A stretch of DNA of 64,000 nt from NCBI GenBank assembly GCA_030760725.1, contig JASWHV010000009.1, forward strand, positions 108,945,854 through 109,009,853. Direction: 5' to 3'. Source of the DNA: Neostapfia colusana. Lineage: Eukaryota; Streptophyta; Magnoliopsida; Poales; Poaceae. This document shows positions 33,501-44,908 of this stretch, piece by piece. A program made the position numbers and the translations under genes. The notes under the pieces were generated by a model. The model worked only from the letters and a program-made list of their open reading frames with translations. It did no database searches and had not been told where the DNA came from. Numbering within the stretch: the first letter of the stretch is position 1; each line of letters starts with the position of its first letter.

Positions 33501-35030
33501 CGACATGACAAAGGGCACCACTGGGCTCCGCACTGCTATCCATCGTGCATGAGTGGTACTAACAGGACCCCGGGCACCCATTCATGGGGCCGTGCCACTC
33601 GCCCGGGAACCGCATTGGGTGGTGCCGTGATACGTGGCACCCAACAGCACACATATAAGGAACATGTATTACATAAATCAAAAGCGGAAGCTTACAAGGG
33701 TTCTTTGTAAATAATTTACATCAACTAACTACAGCAGAAGACTATAATCATCTCACATCGAATAACTACTAAGCACTCGAGAAGATGTCCAGCCCGCGGA
33801 CTCTTCTCGCTAGCAACACGAAGAAAACTGCAGCAGCTGGGTTCTCCATGTGTTAAACGACTCGGAAGTCTCCGAGTGTCACCGGACAACCTTCTCATAA
33901 GCGTCGATCTTAACCTGCAAAACCACTCATATAGTAATAGTGAGCACATAGTCTCAGCAAGACTGATCCGTCTCTCCTAAACAAGAAACTCTACATGCAC
34001 GACGGATTGAAATAGGTTAGCTGAATTTGCATAAAGAACTCGCCTACAGTTGATCCTTAACTTTCAGATTTTTAGCCTCATTTGAAAGACCTTGAGCTGA
34101 ATAGCATGCAACTCCACAATCAAATAAGAAACGCTTTGTTGCGATGCTTCTTGCACAAAGTGAAGTAAAGTTTAATTAGCACTATCTCTAGTTCGAACAT
34201 GGTTGCAATACAACTTAAATCACAAGCCTCATCAAGTTCAAAGGAAATCATTTCAATTCTTACTACGTCAAGACGCAGTGGGCTAGTATGCTCATATGAC
34301 CGTGAGCGACGGTGATTCGAATCAGTACATGCCTGGACTACATGACATGTACACCCATACTCCGAGTTGTCGGCAGCAACCTCGACTGATGTTGTACGCG
34401 GCCACCTTTCCCAAGTTCTTCCGCACAGGACGCAATCCAACTGCCCTGAACACCAAGCTCCCTCAAGGTACATACCCGCAGTGATATGTTCTTGAGCGAG
34501 CTACCTCCTGCTGTCCTGACGCCGAAAGCCTAAGACGATTAGAAAAGTTCTAATGTGGATCTCACAAGGTACATTGGTTTCCTGGGTCCCATATAGCTAG
34601 TATGCGCCCGGTACACAACTCAAACTTGTCCAACAGGGCCAAGTATGGGCGGGTCTTAACCGACATAGGTAGGGCTATGCACGCACGATCCGCAGCCTGC
34701 TGCATCTAAACCTCCCTGTCCGGTCTCTCCATTTTCTTACTTGTGAACTTTCCTCAATGATTCTATTATTGACCCGCTCCTTTCTCCAATGAAACTAATC
34801 CCTAAACTCACGAGTAGATTCCAATTACTCGGCTTCTACCGGTCCTTTTCTACTAACATTTAGCGTAGCCCAAATTCACTCGAGGAGGTGCTATACTACC
34901 CATTCTCTCTTGGGTTAATATGGTCATGCAAGTGGGGTTTTCAATATCATATAGACCTAATGCAATCAATATATCAACGCTATGAACTCTAGAAATGAAA
35001 GGGCTTCATAAAATTGCTTGAATGCAAACC
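33501..35030 (-). mobile_element. gypsy LTR fragment on the minus strand, distal part
   Basis: On the minus strand this matches the last part of the LTR at 50233-54474, for example GTGTGCTGTTGGGTGCC at about 33625-33641 against 54400-54416. The sequence is interrupted at 35030 by the Sirevirus and continues at 46323. The joined sequence reads GCAAGCCCCGGTTTGCA on the minus strand, which matches 53041-53055 of the other LTR and confirms the original continuity. Confidence 0.6.
35026..35030. repeat. target-site duplication AAACC, left
   Basis: AAACC precedes the Sirevirus LTR and recurs at 46318-46322. This is the 5-bp duplication expected of copia integrase. Confidence 0.9.
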
Positions 35031-36462
35031 TGAATGTGGCCTAGAGGGGGGGTGAATAGGCCTTATAGAGTTTCCTGCACACTTAATGTAGTTGTCAAAA
35101 ACTTGCTTGACCGGACTAGTCCGGTTGTGTGAGCGGACTAGTCCGGTGTGTCTGAAGTGTGTAGATTGTATTAAGTGTTGTTCAGGAAAATTAACTTGTT
35201 TAGCAGCGGAAATAAGAACAACAGTTATTTTATTTTGAGTTTACAATGTGAGGTGTGATTATGCCCGTGAATGAAACTTAGCAATTCAAATTATGAAGTT
35301 TAGCAACTAGATGTTCTAATCAACAAAAATAAAGAGGCACGCGAGACACAAATTTTACCGAGGTTCGATCTCACCAAGAGATCTACGTCCTCGTTGAGGA
35401 AGCTCACACAGAGCCGGGTCTCTAACCCTTTCCCTCTTCAAGTCACCACACAAGGCCGACTTGACTCCACTAGCACGGGTAATCACCGAGTTTGTGGGGC
35501 AACCTCACACGTTGAGGGCTCCCATGAGAATTACAATGAAAAAGCGATCAAATACACTCAAAAAGATTGCAATGCAGAATATGAGTGTAGATATATCAAA
35601 CCCCAAGAGCTCACAACGAAGGAACGACGATCTCCCAATCCCAAATCTAAGTGTTTAATTGATTTTCACCTTTTTCGCACCTTATATGTGTGGGGGGATG
35701 TGTTTTTGGGCTCTTGGGACAGGTGGCGGCGCTAGGGTTTGAGTTTCTAGCAGTTTGAGTCGTGTATTTTTCTTGGAAGGCCGTGGATCACCAATTTATA
35801 TGGTTTTCAAAAAAATTATCGTTGTAAAACTTAATAACGGACTAGTCCGGTGTATGTTCGGACTTGTCCGGTCTACTTCCAGTGGGCTAAGCGGACTAGT
35901 CCGGTCTAAAACCGGACTTGTCCGGTGCTATGTGAAGTGGGGTTCCAGAAAGTTTAGCGGACTAGTCCTGTCCCATGGATGGACTAGTCCGCAGTCCTCT
36001 AAAGAGGACAACAGAAACATGAGCGGACTAGTCCGGTCTAAAACCGGACTTGTCCGGTGCATTCCAGTAAGCTAACCAGACTAGTCAGGTTCACAAGGCG
36101 AACTAGTCCGGTGCACTATGTTTGCGACTTCCAGAAAGTTAAACGGACTAGTCCGTTCCATGAACGGACTAGTCCGGTGTCCAGTGGATTTTAGTTGATT
36201 TTTAAACCCCTTACCCTTACGCAAAGTCATGAGCTCTTGGGATGTGTCTCTCACACACACCCTATACATTTAAATCTACTTTGCTCTTCTAAATTCCATT
36301 AAAGTCTTCCTTTTCGGATACCACTCTATTTTTCACCTTTTTGTGTGCACCGAGCTAGTTCACTTTGTTTGTCCTGCAATCATCTCAATAATTTCATTAG
36401 GATCTCATATGCTTGTCATCAATTCTCCAAAACCCACAAGGGATACGCTAGATGCACTTTCA
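35031..36462 (-). repeat. Sirevirus 3' LTR
   Basis: 1432 bp. Holds about 14 palindromes of the CGGACTAGTCCG or CGGACTTGTCCG type, arranged as seven pairs, between 35105-35150 and 35838-36180. Confidence 0.9.
35838..36180. promoter_or_regulatory. paired palindrome array in the Sirevirus LTR
   Basis: Six pairs of 12- to 16-base palindromes with the core CGGACTAGTCCG, partner spacing about 20-24 bases centre to centre, separated by 30-40 bases of other sequence. Sireviruses are known for conserved palindromes in non-coding regions, so a cis-regulatory role is a reasonable inference but is not shown here. The variant core CGGACTTGTCCG occurs mostly as the second member of a pair. Confidence 0.7.
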
Positions 36463-36475
36463 ATCTCCCCCTTTT
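36463..36475 (-). other. Sirevirus polypurine tract
   Basis: The minus strand reads AAAAAGGGGGAGAT directly before the 3' LTR, the plus-strand primer of the element. Confidence 0.85.
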
Positions 36476-36855
36476 TGGTGATTGATGACAATCATTTGAG
36501 ATATCACAATTAAGAAGAAAAAAATTGATTTTTCATAGACTGTGCATATATGAGAATAATGAATAACTAACAAGAAAAACTTCTCTCATATACGCACACC
36601 TTATGGTGGGGTGCCTAACAAGTGTGTGATCAACAAAAATGTGATGAACGAGGATAAAAGACAACAACCATAGATGTAAGCATCACAATACTATGAAGCA
36701 TCACACATAAGTTGAATAGTCAAATTACAATAGTTTTAAAAATAAGTACAAGTCCTCGATCACAAGTCCTTAATAACTTATCCTAGATAGCTATTCTAGT
36801 CTCAATCTCTCCCCCTTTGGCATCAAGGCACCAAAAAGGGAAAAATCGAGTGGAA

Positions 36856-38464
36856 TCACTCATCGCCGTTCCCACTTTCACTCTCAGTCCTATCTTCATC
36901 TTCCTCTTCACCTTGATCTTCATCATCTTGACCATGTAGAGGGTTACCAGCTGAACCACCACCAAACCCAAAGGAGCTCAACTCTTGGTCAGTGAAAGTT
37001 GGCATTTCAGTGAAGTCTTCAGCTGAGTCCTCAGAAACCTCAAGTGATCCTTGTGGCTCAATTTCCAGTTTGGCACAGATGGCCTGGATATTGGCTTTTA
37101 CATATCTTTGATGCTTCTTCCTGGCCAATCTCTCTTCATGTTGCTTAACTTCAACTTTGCGGCAAGAGGCAAAGATAGAAGATAGCATCTTGAAGATGCC
37201 ACTTGAGGATTCCCGAGTAGATGAGGTTGCATGAGTGGTAGCTGCAGCCTCAGATCTTGTCTCCTCTTGAGCTCTCTTGGACCTTCTTTCTTCTCCGGGT
37301 GAGACAGGAGCAGAAGGAGCAGAATATATATTGGGCTTCTGGGGCCTAAGTCTAGTGTGAGGCACATCCTTTACGAACTCCAGTTCTGTCTTTTTCAATC
37401 ATGAACATTATGTAGGGTGCATAGCCGCAAGACCGGATGGGATTGATAGAGATATTGACAATGTCATTGTAAATGTACTCAAACACATTGAATGTCCTCT
37501 TCTTGCTTATGACCTTCATCAAGGTTCTGAGGGTGCCCTGAACAGTCCCTGCATCTCCCTCTTTGGGAGCTATAGTCTTCTTCAATATCCGATTGAGAAC
37601 TACAAAGAAACACTTCATGTATTTAGTGGTTGGAGGCTTGAATGACATTCGTGTATCATAGAGAAAGTCCAGCTGATCTTTCTCCAGTGGTTTCAGGTTG
37701 TGAATTACAAGTTCATTGTCCAAGGTATGCTCAAGATGAAGGATTCTTGCGAATTCTTCATAGGTGACACCGTACTGAGACCCATGTGTCATCCAAATCA
37801 TCCTGTCGTTGTCATCACGAGCGAAGTAGAGAGTAGAGTAGAATTGCGTAATGACTTCATCATTCCAGTCACACTGGAAGGAGAATAGGTCTTTCGGCCC
37901 GTGAAGCTCGAGGGCTGTCACAACCTCCTGATAAGCTTGACATCTCTTGGACTGAAGATAAGCAATATCAACCCACTGACTTTCGACAACTGGATGCTTC
38001 ATCTTCTGATACACATATTCATAGTAGTCAACATGAAAATTACTCCAAAATCTCGGGTCAGCTGACTCTCTGGGCTGATTATACACTTCTACTTTTCTGA
38101 ACTTGTCAGCTAGTTCACCCCCTTTTCCAGTGTAATCATTATTCGAAAGTTACCTGTTGCGATGAATGGGATTTTTCATTTTTAGAGGCCCAATGGGGCC
38201 ACTAGCAAGCCCCTTCCCTTTATTGGGAGCCCTCTTAGGTCCCGAGGAGCTCTCGGCAATAGCCTTTCCTTGAGGCTTCTTCACAATCACCTTCCTCTTC
38301 TTAGGCAAATTTTCATCGGAAGGTGGAGAGTGGACATTGACATCATGTCTTTTCTTCATCACTCTCTCCTTGGCTCTCGTCACTCTTTCACGTTGAACCT
38401 CTTCATCAAGGTGGAAAGAGTTGTCATCTGAGCCTGAAGACATGATGCCTGATAAGGAGTTCAA
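36856..38464 (-). pseudogene. Sirevirus additional ORF downstream of pol (function unknown)
   Basis: The first part (38464-38150) is basic and Ser-rich (KKRKVIVKKPQGKAIAESSS, a possible nuclear signal). After a TAA at 38150 the same frame continues (38086-37352) with FWSNFHVDYYEYVYQKMKHP and GVTYEEFARILHLEHT, a globular domain found in many grass repeats and called a putative plant transposon protein domain. A frame change near 37395 leads to a Ser/Glu-rich, acidic tail (36856-37398). About 530 codons in total, with one stop and one shift. Some Sireviruses carry an env-like gene in this place; I see no membrane segment or signal peptide here. Confidence 0.65.
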
Positions 38465-39338
38465 GGATTAGATACGAATGGACTCATTATCGACTTCAAA
38501 TAGAAATGTAGGGGTTCAACTGTTAGAGACCGGACTTGTCCGGTTTCAGAGTGCGGTCTTGTCCGGTGTACCGGACTTGTCCGCATCTACGCGCCGGACT
38601 AGTCCGGCCTGGCATAAGAACCCTAACGTTTCCATTTGGATCAAATCTCCTATCTAAAGACACAAAGGTAGGAAAGTAGTAGGAATACATCTGTGGAGGC
38701 AATGTACATCCTTTTGAAATCAAAGGAAACGAGCTATAATTAGAAAAGTTTGAGAGTTAGGTTTTAGGGGGGGGGGGATTTACCAAGAATTGAAGATTTG
38801 CGTTGAAGGAGAAAGAATCTATCCGGATGAGTCCGGGGAGGAGAATCCACTCGTCGAGGAGAGAATTTTCCACGGAGAAAAAACTTCGAGTTTGAGGGCT
38901 CAACCCAAAAATCACTTTGGGAGCTAGGGTTTAGGAGAGGAGGGGAGACCAAATGCTTATGAGTGGAGAAGGAGGGGTCTGGGCCGGCCAAACGCTTATA
39001 TATGCGACTGACCGAACTAGTCCGGTCATGGTAGCGGACTAGTCCGGTGCCCCTGAGTTAACCTAACTATATCGTCTGTCCGGACTAGTCCGGTTGACAA
39101 CCGGACAAGTCCGGTTCCAACAGACCTGATACAGATAGTAAAGTTTAAAAGTGATCCAAGGACACTAATTTTTGCAAATAATCTTGGTAATTACGACCAG
39201 TAGGCAAGCAACAATCAAACAATGGTCATATTTTGCAAGATTTCTTCATTAAAATAGTTTTCTTAGAGGAAAAAGAGATGAGGAGCAGTTTTTACAATAA
39301 AATGTAACATTTGAGGTTGCAACCAGGTATGCAACGTT
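38465..39338. other. Sirevirus spacer between pol and the additional ORF
   Basis: No coding region. Palindromes like those of the LTR lie at 38530-38610 (four variants) and 39008-39117 (four variants). A run of 11 G residues is at about 38767-38778. Confidence 0.6.
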
Positions 39339-42300
39339 TCAAGCCACGTTTTGAGAGTTAAGAATATTAATTTCATTTCTTAGCTCACAAAACCTTTTCT
39401 CATCTAATTGTTTGGTAAAGATATCTGCTAGTTGTTTTTCAGTTCTAACATGTGAAATTTCAATGTCACCTTTTAATGAATGATCTCTAAGAAAGTGATG
39501 ACGAATATTTATGTGCTTAGTTCTTGAGTGCTCTACTGGGTTGTGTGCAATTTTTATAGCGCTTTCATTATCACATAGAAGCGTAATATGATTTAGATTG
39601 TAGCCGTAGTCTCTAAGAGTATGTCGCATCCAAAGTAGTTGTGCACAACAACTACCAGCTGCAACATACTCTGCTTCCGCTGTTGAAAGAGCAATAGAGT
39701 TTTGCTTTTTAGATGACCAAGAAACTAGGGATCTGCCAAGAAATTGACAAGTCCCTGAAGTGCTCTTTCTATCGACTTTGCATCCTGCATAGTCGGCATC
39801 AGAATAACCTATGAAGTTAAACTTGGATCCTTTGGGATACCAAAGGCCCAAGTTAGGTGTGTGCACAAGATACCTTAGAATTCTTTTTACAGCTATTAAG
39901 TGACACTCTTTAGGTGCGGCCTGAAACCTTGCACACATGCATATGCTAAGCATAATATCTGGCCTAGATGCACATAAGTAAAGTAAGGAGCCAATCATTG
40001 ACCAATATACCTTTTGGTCCACATTTGGACCTTCTTCATTGAGGTCGAGATGTCCGTTGATTGCCATGGGTGTCTTGATGGGCTTGGCTTTGTCCATATT
40101 GAATTTCTTAAGGATGTCCTGTGTGTATTTGGTTTGGCTTATAAATGTGCCTTCTCTCAGTTGCTTCACTTGGAATCCCAAGAAGAACTTCAATTCGCCC
40201 ATCATCGACATCTCGAACCTATCTGTCATAATTTTGCTAAATTCCGCACAGAAAGATTTGTTAGTGGATCCAAAGATAATATCATCAACGTAAATTTGAC
40301 ATACAAATAGATGATCATCAAAATGTTTAGTGAAGAGTGTATAGTCAGCCTTACCAATTTTGAATCCATTTTGAGTTAGAAAATCTCTAAGGCACTCATA
40401 CCAAGCTCGAGGAGCTTGTTTGAGGCCATAGAGAGCCTTACGCAGTTTATAGACGTGGTTAGGATACTCTTGGTCTTCGAATCCTGGTGTCTGCTCCACA
40501 TAAACTTCCTCCTTTATCGGACCGTTGAGGAAGGCACTTTTGACGTCCATTTGATACAACTTAAAATTATGGTGAGTAGCATATGCCAATAAAATACGAA
40601 TGGACTCAAGTCTAGCTACGGGAGCGAAAGTTTCGTCGAAGTCCAAACCTTTGACCTGAGAATAACCCTTGGCCACCAGCCTCGCTTTATTTCTTGTTAC
40701 TACTCCATGTTCATCTTGCTTGTTCTGAAAGACCCATTTGGTTCCAACTATGTTCGCCCTTGGTCTTTCCACCAGCTCCCACACTTCATTTCTTTTGAAG
40801 TTGTTCAATTCTTTTTGCATTGCAATCACCCAGTCTGGATCCCTTAAGGATTCATCTACCCTGTATGGTTCCAGAAAAGAGACAAAAGAATAGTATTCAC
40901 AGAAATTTGCAACGCGAGATCTAGTAGTTACTCCCTTAGCAATATCACCAATGATATTGTTGACAGGTTGGTCTCTTTGCACACTCTGATGTACTCTTGG
41001 GTGAGGAACTTGTGTAGCTGCTTGTTCTTCATCATCTTCATGTTCATTGTCTCCCCCTAGATCATTGCTTCCATGATTATCTTGATCTTCTTGATCTTCC
41101 TCCACTTGATCTTGTGTAAAAGCTCCCCCTTGATCATTGCTTCCTTGTTGAGGTTCACCTTGTGCATTTGAGTCTTGTGTTTGCTCTTGTGGTAGAATAT
41201 CACCAAGTGCCATTTTCTTCAGCGCTTCACATGGAGTTTCCTCTTTATCTAGCATACACTTATCGACTTGCTCCACTTGTGAGCCGTTAGTTTCATCGAA
41301 CACTACGTCACGTGCTACTTCAACAAGACCGGACACCTTGTTGAAGACACGATAGGCGTAGGCATTCGATTCATAGCCGAGCAAGAATCCTTCATCGGAC
41401 TTCGAAGCGAACTTCAAAGCCCTCGGTTTCTTATTCAGAATAAAACATTTACAACCAAAAACTTTGAAATAAGAAACATTAGGCTTTTTACCGGTAAGGA
41501 GCTCATATGGAGTTTTCTTTAGGAGTCGGTGAAGGTACAGCCGATTTGTGGCATGACAAGCGGTGTTCACCGCTTCTGCCCAAAATCGATCTGATGTCTT
41601 GTATTCATCCAACATTGTTCTTGCCATTTCAATCAATGTTTTGTTCTTCCTTTCGGCCACCCCGTTTTGTTGAGGAGAGTAGGGTGCCGAGAACTCATGC
41701 TTTATCCCTTCTTCATCGAGATACTCTTCAACTTGTGTATTCTTGAATTCTGTCCCGTTGTCACTTCTGATGTTCTTCACGGTTGATGAGAATTCGTTCT
41801 TGGCTCTTTTCAGGAACTTGTTGAGGATTCACTGAGTTTTTGATTTATCATACAAGAAAAATACCCAGGTAAATCTTGAAAAATCATCAACAATTACTAA
41901 AACGTATTTGTTACCGCCGATACTTATGTAAGCAATTGGACTAAATAGATCCATATGAAGAAGTTCTAGTGGTCTTGTAGTGGTCATTACGTTCTTGGCG
42001 GGGTGTGGTGCTCCGACTTGTTTTCCCGCCTGGCAAGCGCTGCACGGCTTGTCTTTCTCAAAAACCACATCCTTTAGACCTCGGATGTGACCACCTTTTA
42101 GAAGTTTCTGCAGATTTCTCATCCCAACCTGGGCTAGCCGTCTATGCCACAGCCATCCCATGTTGGTCTTAGCAACCAAGCAAGTGTTGAGTTCGGCTTT
42201 ATCTTTGTTGAAATCAACAAGATAAAGCTTTCCCTTCAACATTCCCTTGAATGCAATCGAGCCATCGCTTCTTCTAAAAACGGTCACACCCTCATTAGTG

Positions 42301-42578
42301 AATAAACAGTTATAACCTTTGTCGCATAGTTGAGATATTGACAAAAGGTTATAATCTAGGGAGTCTACATGTAAAACATTAGATAAAGTGTGTTGAGGAG
42401 ATATTTCAATGTTACCGCTACCAAGGATCTTTCCTTGGCTGTTGTCTCCAAAGTATATGCCTTTACTTGAATCCTCATTGTACTCGTACTCCACAAACAT
42501 ATCTCTCTCTCTGGTCATATGATTTGTGCATCCGCTATCTAGCACCCACTTAGATCCACCGGAGGAGTAAGCCTGCAA
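39339..42578 (-). pseudogene. Sirevirus pol: protease, integrase, reverse transcriptase, RNase H
   Basis: Protease: WVLDSGCTNHMT at about 42545. Gag-pre-integrase: LWHRRLAQVGMRNLQKLL. Integrase: LLHMDLFSPI and, after a stop, IRSDNGTEFKN with YSPQQNGVAERKNKTL. Reverse transcriptase: WVFQNKQDEHGVVTRNKARL, QMDVKSAFLNG, IYVDDIIFGSTN. RNase H: YSDADYAGCKVDRKSTSG and ALSTAEAEYVAAGSCCAQLL. A single TGA at 41829-41831 divides an otherwise open frame, and frame changes lie upstream of 42578. From 41780 the frame is open for 813 codons to 39339. Apart from the stop the catalytic residues visible are conserved. Confidence 0.9.
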
Positions 42579-43072
42579 AACAGAATTATTCCTTAGTTTT
42601 AGGTACCCAAGCTTGCTTGGGTCCTCTCAGGTTAGTCACAAGAGTCTTGGGCACCCACACACAAGTTTTCGAGTTCTTGTGGCGTGGCCCTGTGTATTTA
42701 GCAATAACTTTTCCATATTTTTTTTCATAAGAACATAGGAAGCATCAAATGTACGAAACAATATTTGTAAATCAGATTCATGTGATTTTTCCTTAACAAA
42801 GGTGATTCTTTTCTTTGCATGATTAAGAGTGGACATGTGTTTGTTCCTGTCAAACCCAAGACCATCTTTGACGTTGGGAGGTCTAGTGACCATATATGCA
42901 CTACGTGCATATTTGATCTTCTCCTTATCAAAGATGCCGTTTTGGGAAGGATGCATATCATGCGAAGTTGAAGTATTAGAAATGATATTTTCTTACTAGA
43001 GCATGTGCAGGTTCCAATTGTTGTCGAACTCATATCTTTGGAGGAAGAGCTCTTGGAGGAAGATGAGTCACT

Positions 43073-44854
43073 TTAATTGAGCGACTCAACTTGCACCTCA
43101 AGGATCTTGTTAACTCTTGACAAGTTAGCAAGCTCATCCTTGATTGCAATATGTGAGTCCTCTAGCTTTGAGTAAGTCTCCTTACTCAAGGCTAGCTCAA
43201 ACTCAAGTGACTTGTTCTTCTCTCTTTTAAGCTCAAGAAGTTTTTCAACTTCTTGATATCTCTTCCTTTCACGGAAGAGCATATCTTCTTGTCGGTTGAC
43301 AAGTTCCTCCTTTTCAAAGATTTCGTTCGACAACATTTCCATTTTCTTTAAAGCAATTTTACTTAATCCTCTAAACATTTCTTCATTATCACTAGAGCTA
43401 TCAAAGTCATCAATAGAGGTATTTAACGCAGGAGGAGTAATTCAAACCTTTTTCTTGCCTTCTTTAGCCATAAAGCAAGTATGGTTGTTCATATCCCGTC
43501 CTCTCATGTTTGGGAAGAGTGTAGCTCTCATGGTGGGATTCTTAACGGCAGTGGTGGCCATCTCCTCTTCTTCATCGGAGGAGGACTCATCGTTTGAGTC
43601 CCACTCCTTTCCAATGTGAGCTTGATGAGCTTGTCCCCTTTTTCTGAAATTTTTCTTCTCATGTGCTTTTGTTTCCTTCTTCTTCTTGTTTTCTTCATAA
43701 GTACAGTCCACCATGAAGTGACCGTACTCTCCACAATTATAACAAGTACGTCGAGCCTTGGATTTCCCTTTATCCTTGCTTTTCCCTTCATTTGAGTTGT
43801 TGCCATGTCTTCTCCTCATCATGCGCTTGAACTTTTTGATAAAGAGTACCATTTCCTCATCATCTAGATTGGTACTCACGTCGCTTGTATCTCCGTCATC
43901 TTAGTCTTCACGGGTTTCTTAGAGTTTGGGTCTGCACGTTGCTTTGAGAGCAACTTCTTTCTTTTTGGAAGAGGTAAGCTCGACTAAGTCTTTGACGTAT
44001 TGAGTCTCCTTCTCCATCATTTCATGATTTATGATCTTCCCCAATAACTCATCGGGAGTTATTTTGTGAAACCCGGGGCTTTCTCTAATCATTGAGCAAA
44101 GTGTGACGTTTCTTGGCATGAAGGCTCTAATCATCCTTTTGACCACCTCGTGATCACTCCATTTCTTACTTCCATAGGCACGGATTTTGTTGATGAGTGC
44201 CTTCATCCGGTTGTACATGTCTTGAGGTGATTCGCCTTCTTCAATAGCAAATCTCCCCAACTCTCCTTCAAGCATCTCAATTTTGGCTTCACGTACAGAC
44301 CTATTTCCTTCATGAGCTGTTTTGAGTGTATCCCAGATTTCTTTTGCACTCTCTAGTCCATCGATCTTGGTGAATTCTTCCCTGCTCAGTGACGATGTGA
44401 TTACTGCAACGGCTTGTGCATTTCTGTGAATCTCTTGTTCTTGTTCCGGAGTGAGTTCTTCATCCGTGTCTGGGATATCTATACCTGTGCAGACAATATG
44501 CCAAAAGCTAGGATTCAAGGATATTAGATGCATTTTCATGTTGTACTTCCACATGGTATAGTCACTTCCGTCAAACTGCGGGGGCCTTCCCATAGGAATG
44601 GTGAGATAGTGATTATTTGAATTGAGACGGTTGTAGTTGTAAGGATATCGGGAGTAGTCGTGATGACCACTCCCCATCGTCTTTTCTTCCTCTTTTCCCT
44701 TTTGTGCCATTAATTTCTTTCTCAGTAGTGCCTTTAGCTGTCTCACTTCTTCATCGTCATGTGGACTTTCTTTCAGCACAACGAAGGCTTTGGCTTCTTG
44801 CTCCTCATCGTTGATGTTCGTCTTCGGGATATCGTTGTTCTTCTCAGAGGCCAT
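43073..44854 (-). pseudogene. Sirevirus gag with UBN2 capsid region and zinc knuckle
   Basis: ATG at 44854 gives MASEKNNDIPKTNI. The capsid-like part contains RPPQFDGSDYTMWKYNMKMH and the region up to about 44050 typical of UBN2-type gag. A CCHC zinc knuckle (CYNCGEYGHFMVDC, near 43705-43750) sits in a Lys-rich context. A Glu/Lys-rich coiled-coil-like part (FEKEELVNRQEDMLFRERKR) covers 43073-43378. One frame is used throughout but is broken by stops at 43919, about 43892, 43439 and 43070. The long coiled-coil-like region after the zinc knuckle is characteristic of Sirevirus gag. Confidence 0.8.
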
Positions 44855-44894
44855 TGATCTCTCCGAGATGTGAGTCTCGTTGGTGGAGAACCTT

Positions 44895-44906
44895 GCTCTG
44901 ATACCA
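44895..44906 (-). other. Sirevirus primer-binding site (initiator tRNA-Met)
   Basis: The minus strand reads TGGTATCAGAGC two bases inside the 5' LTR, complementary to initiator tRNA-Met. Confidence 0.85.
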
Positions 44907-44908
44907 AT

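Noticed and set aside
35838..36180. Palindromes read as recombination (attachment) sites
   Set aside because: They lie in both LTRs of a Sirevirus, a group known for such palindromes; nothing points to a recombinase.
36481..36855. Possible gene in the interval before the Sirevirus 3' LTR
   Set aside because: No frame of useful length; it is the untranslated region between the extra ORF and the polypurine tract.
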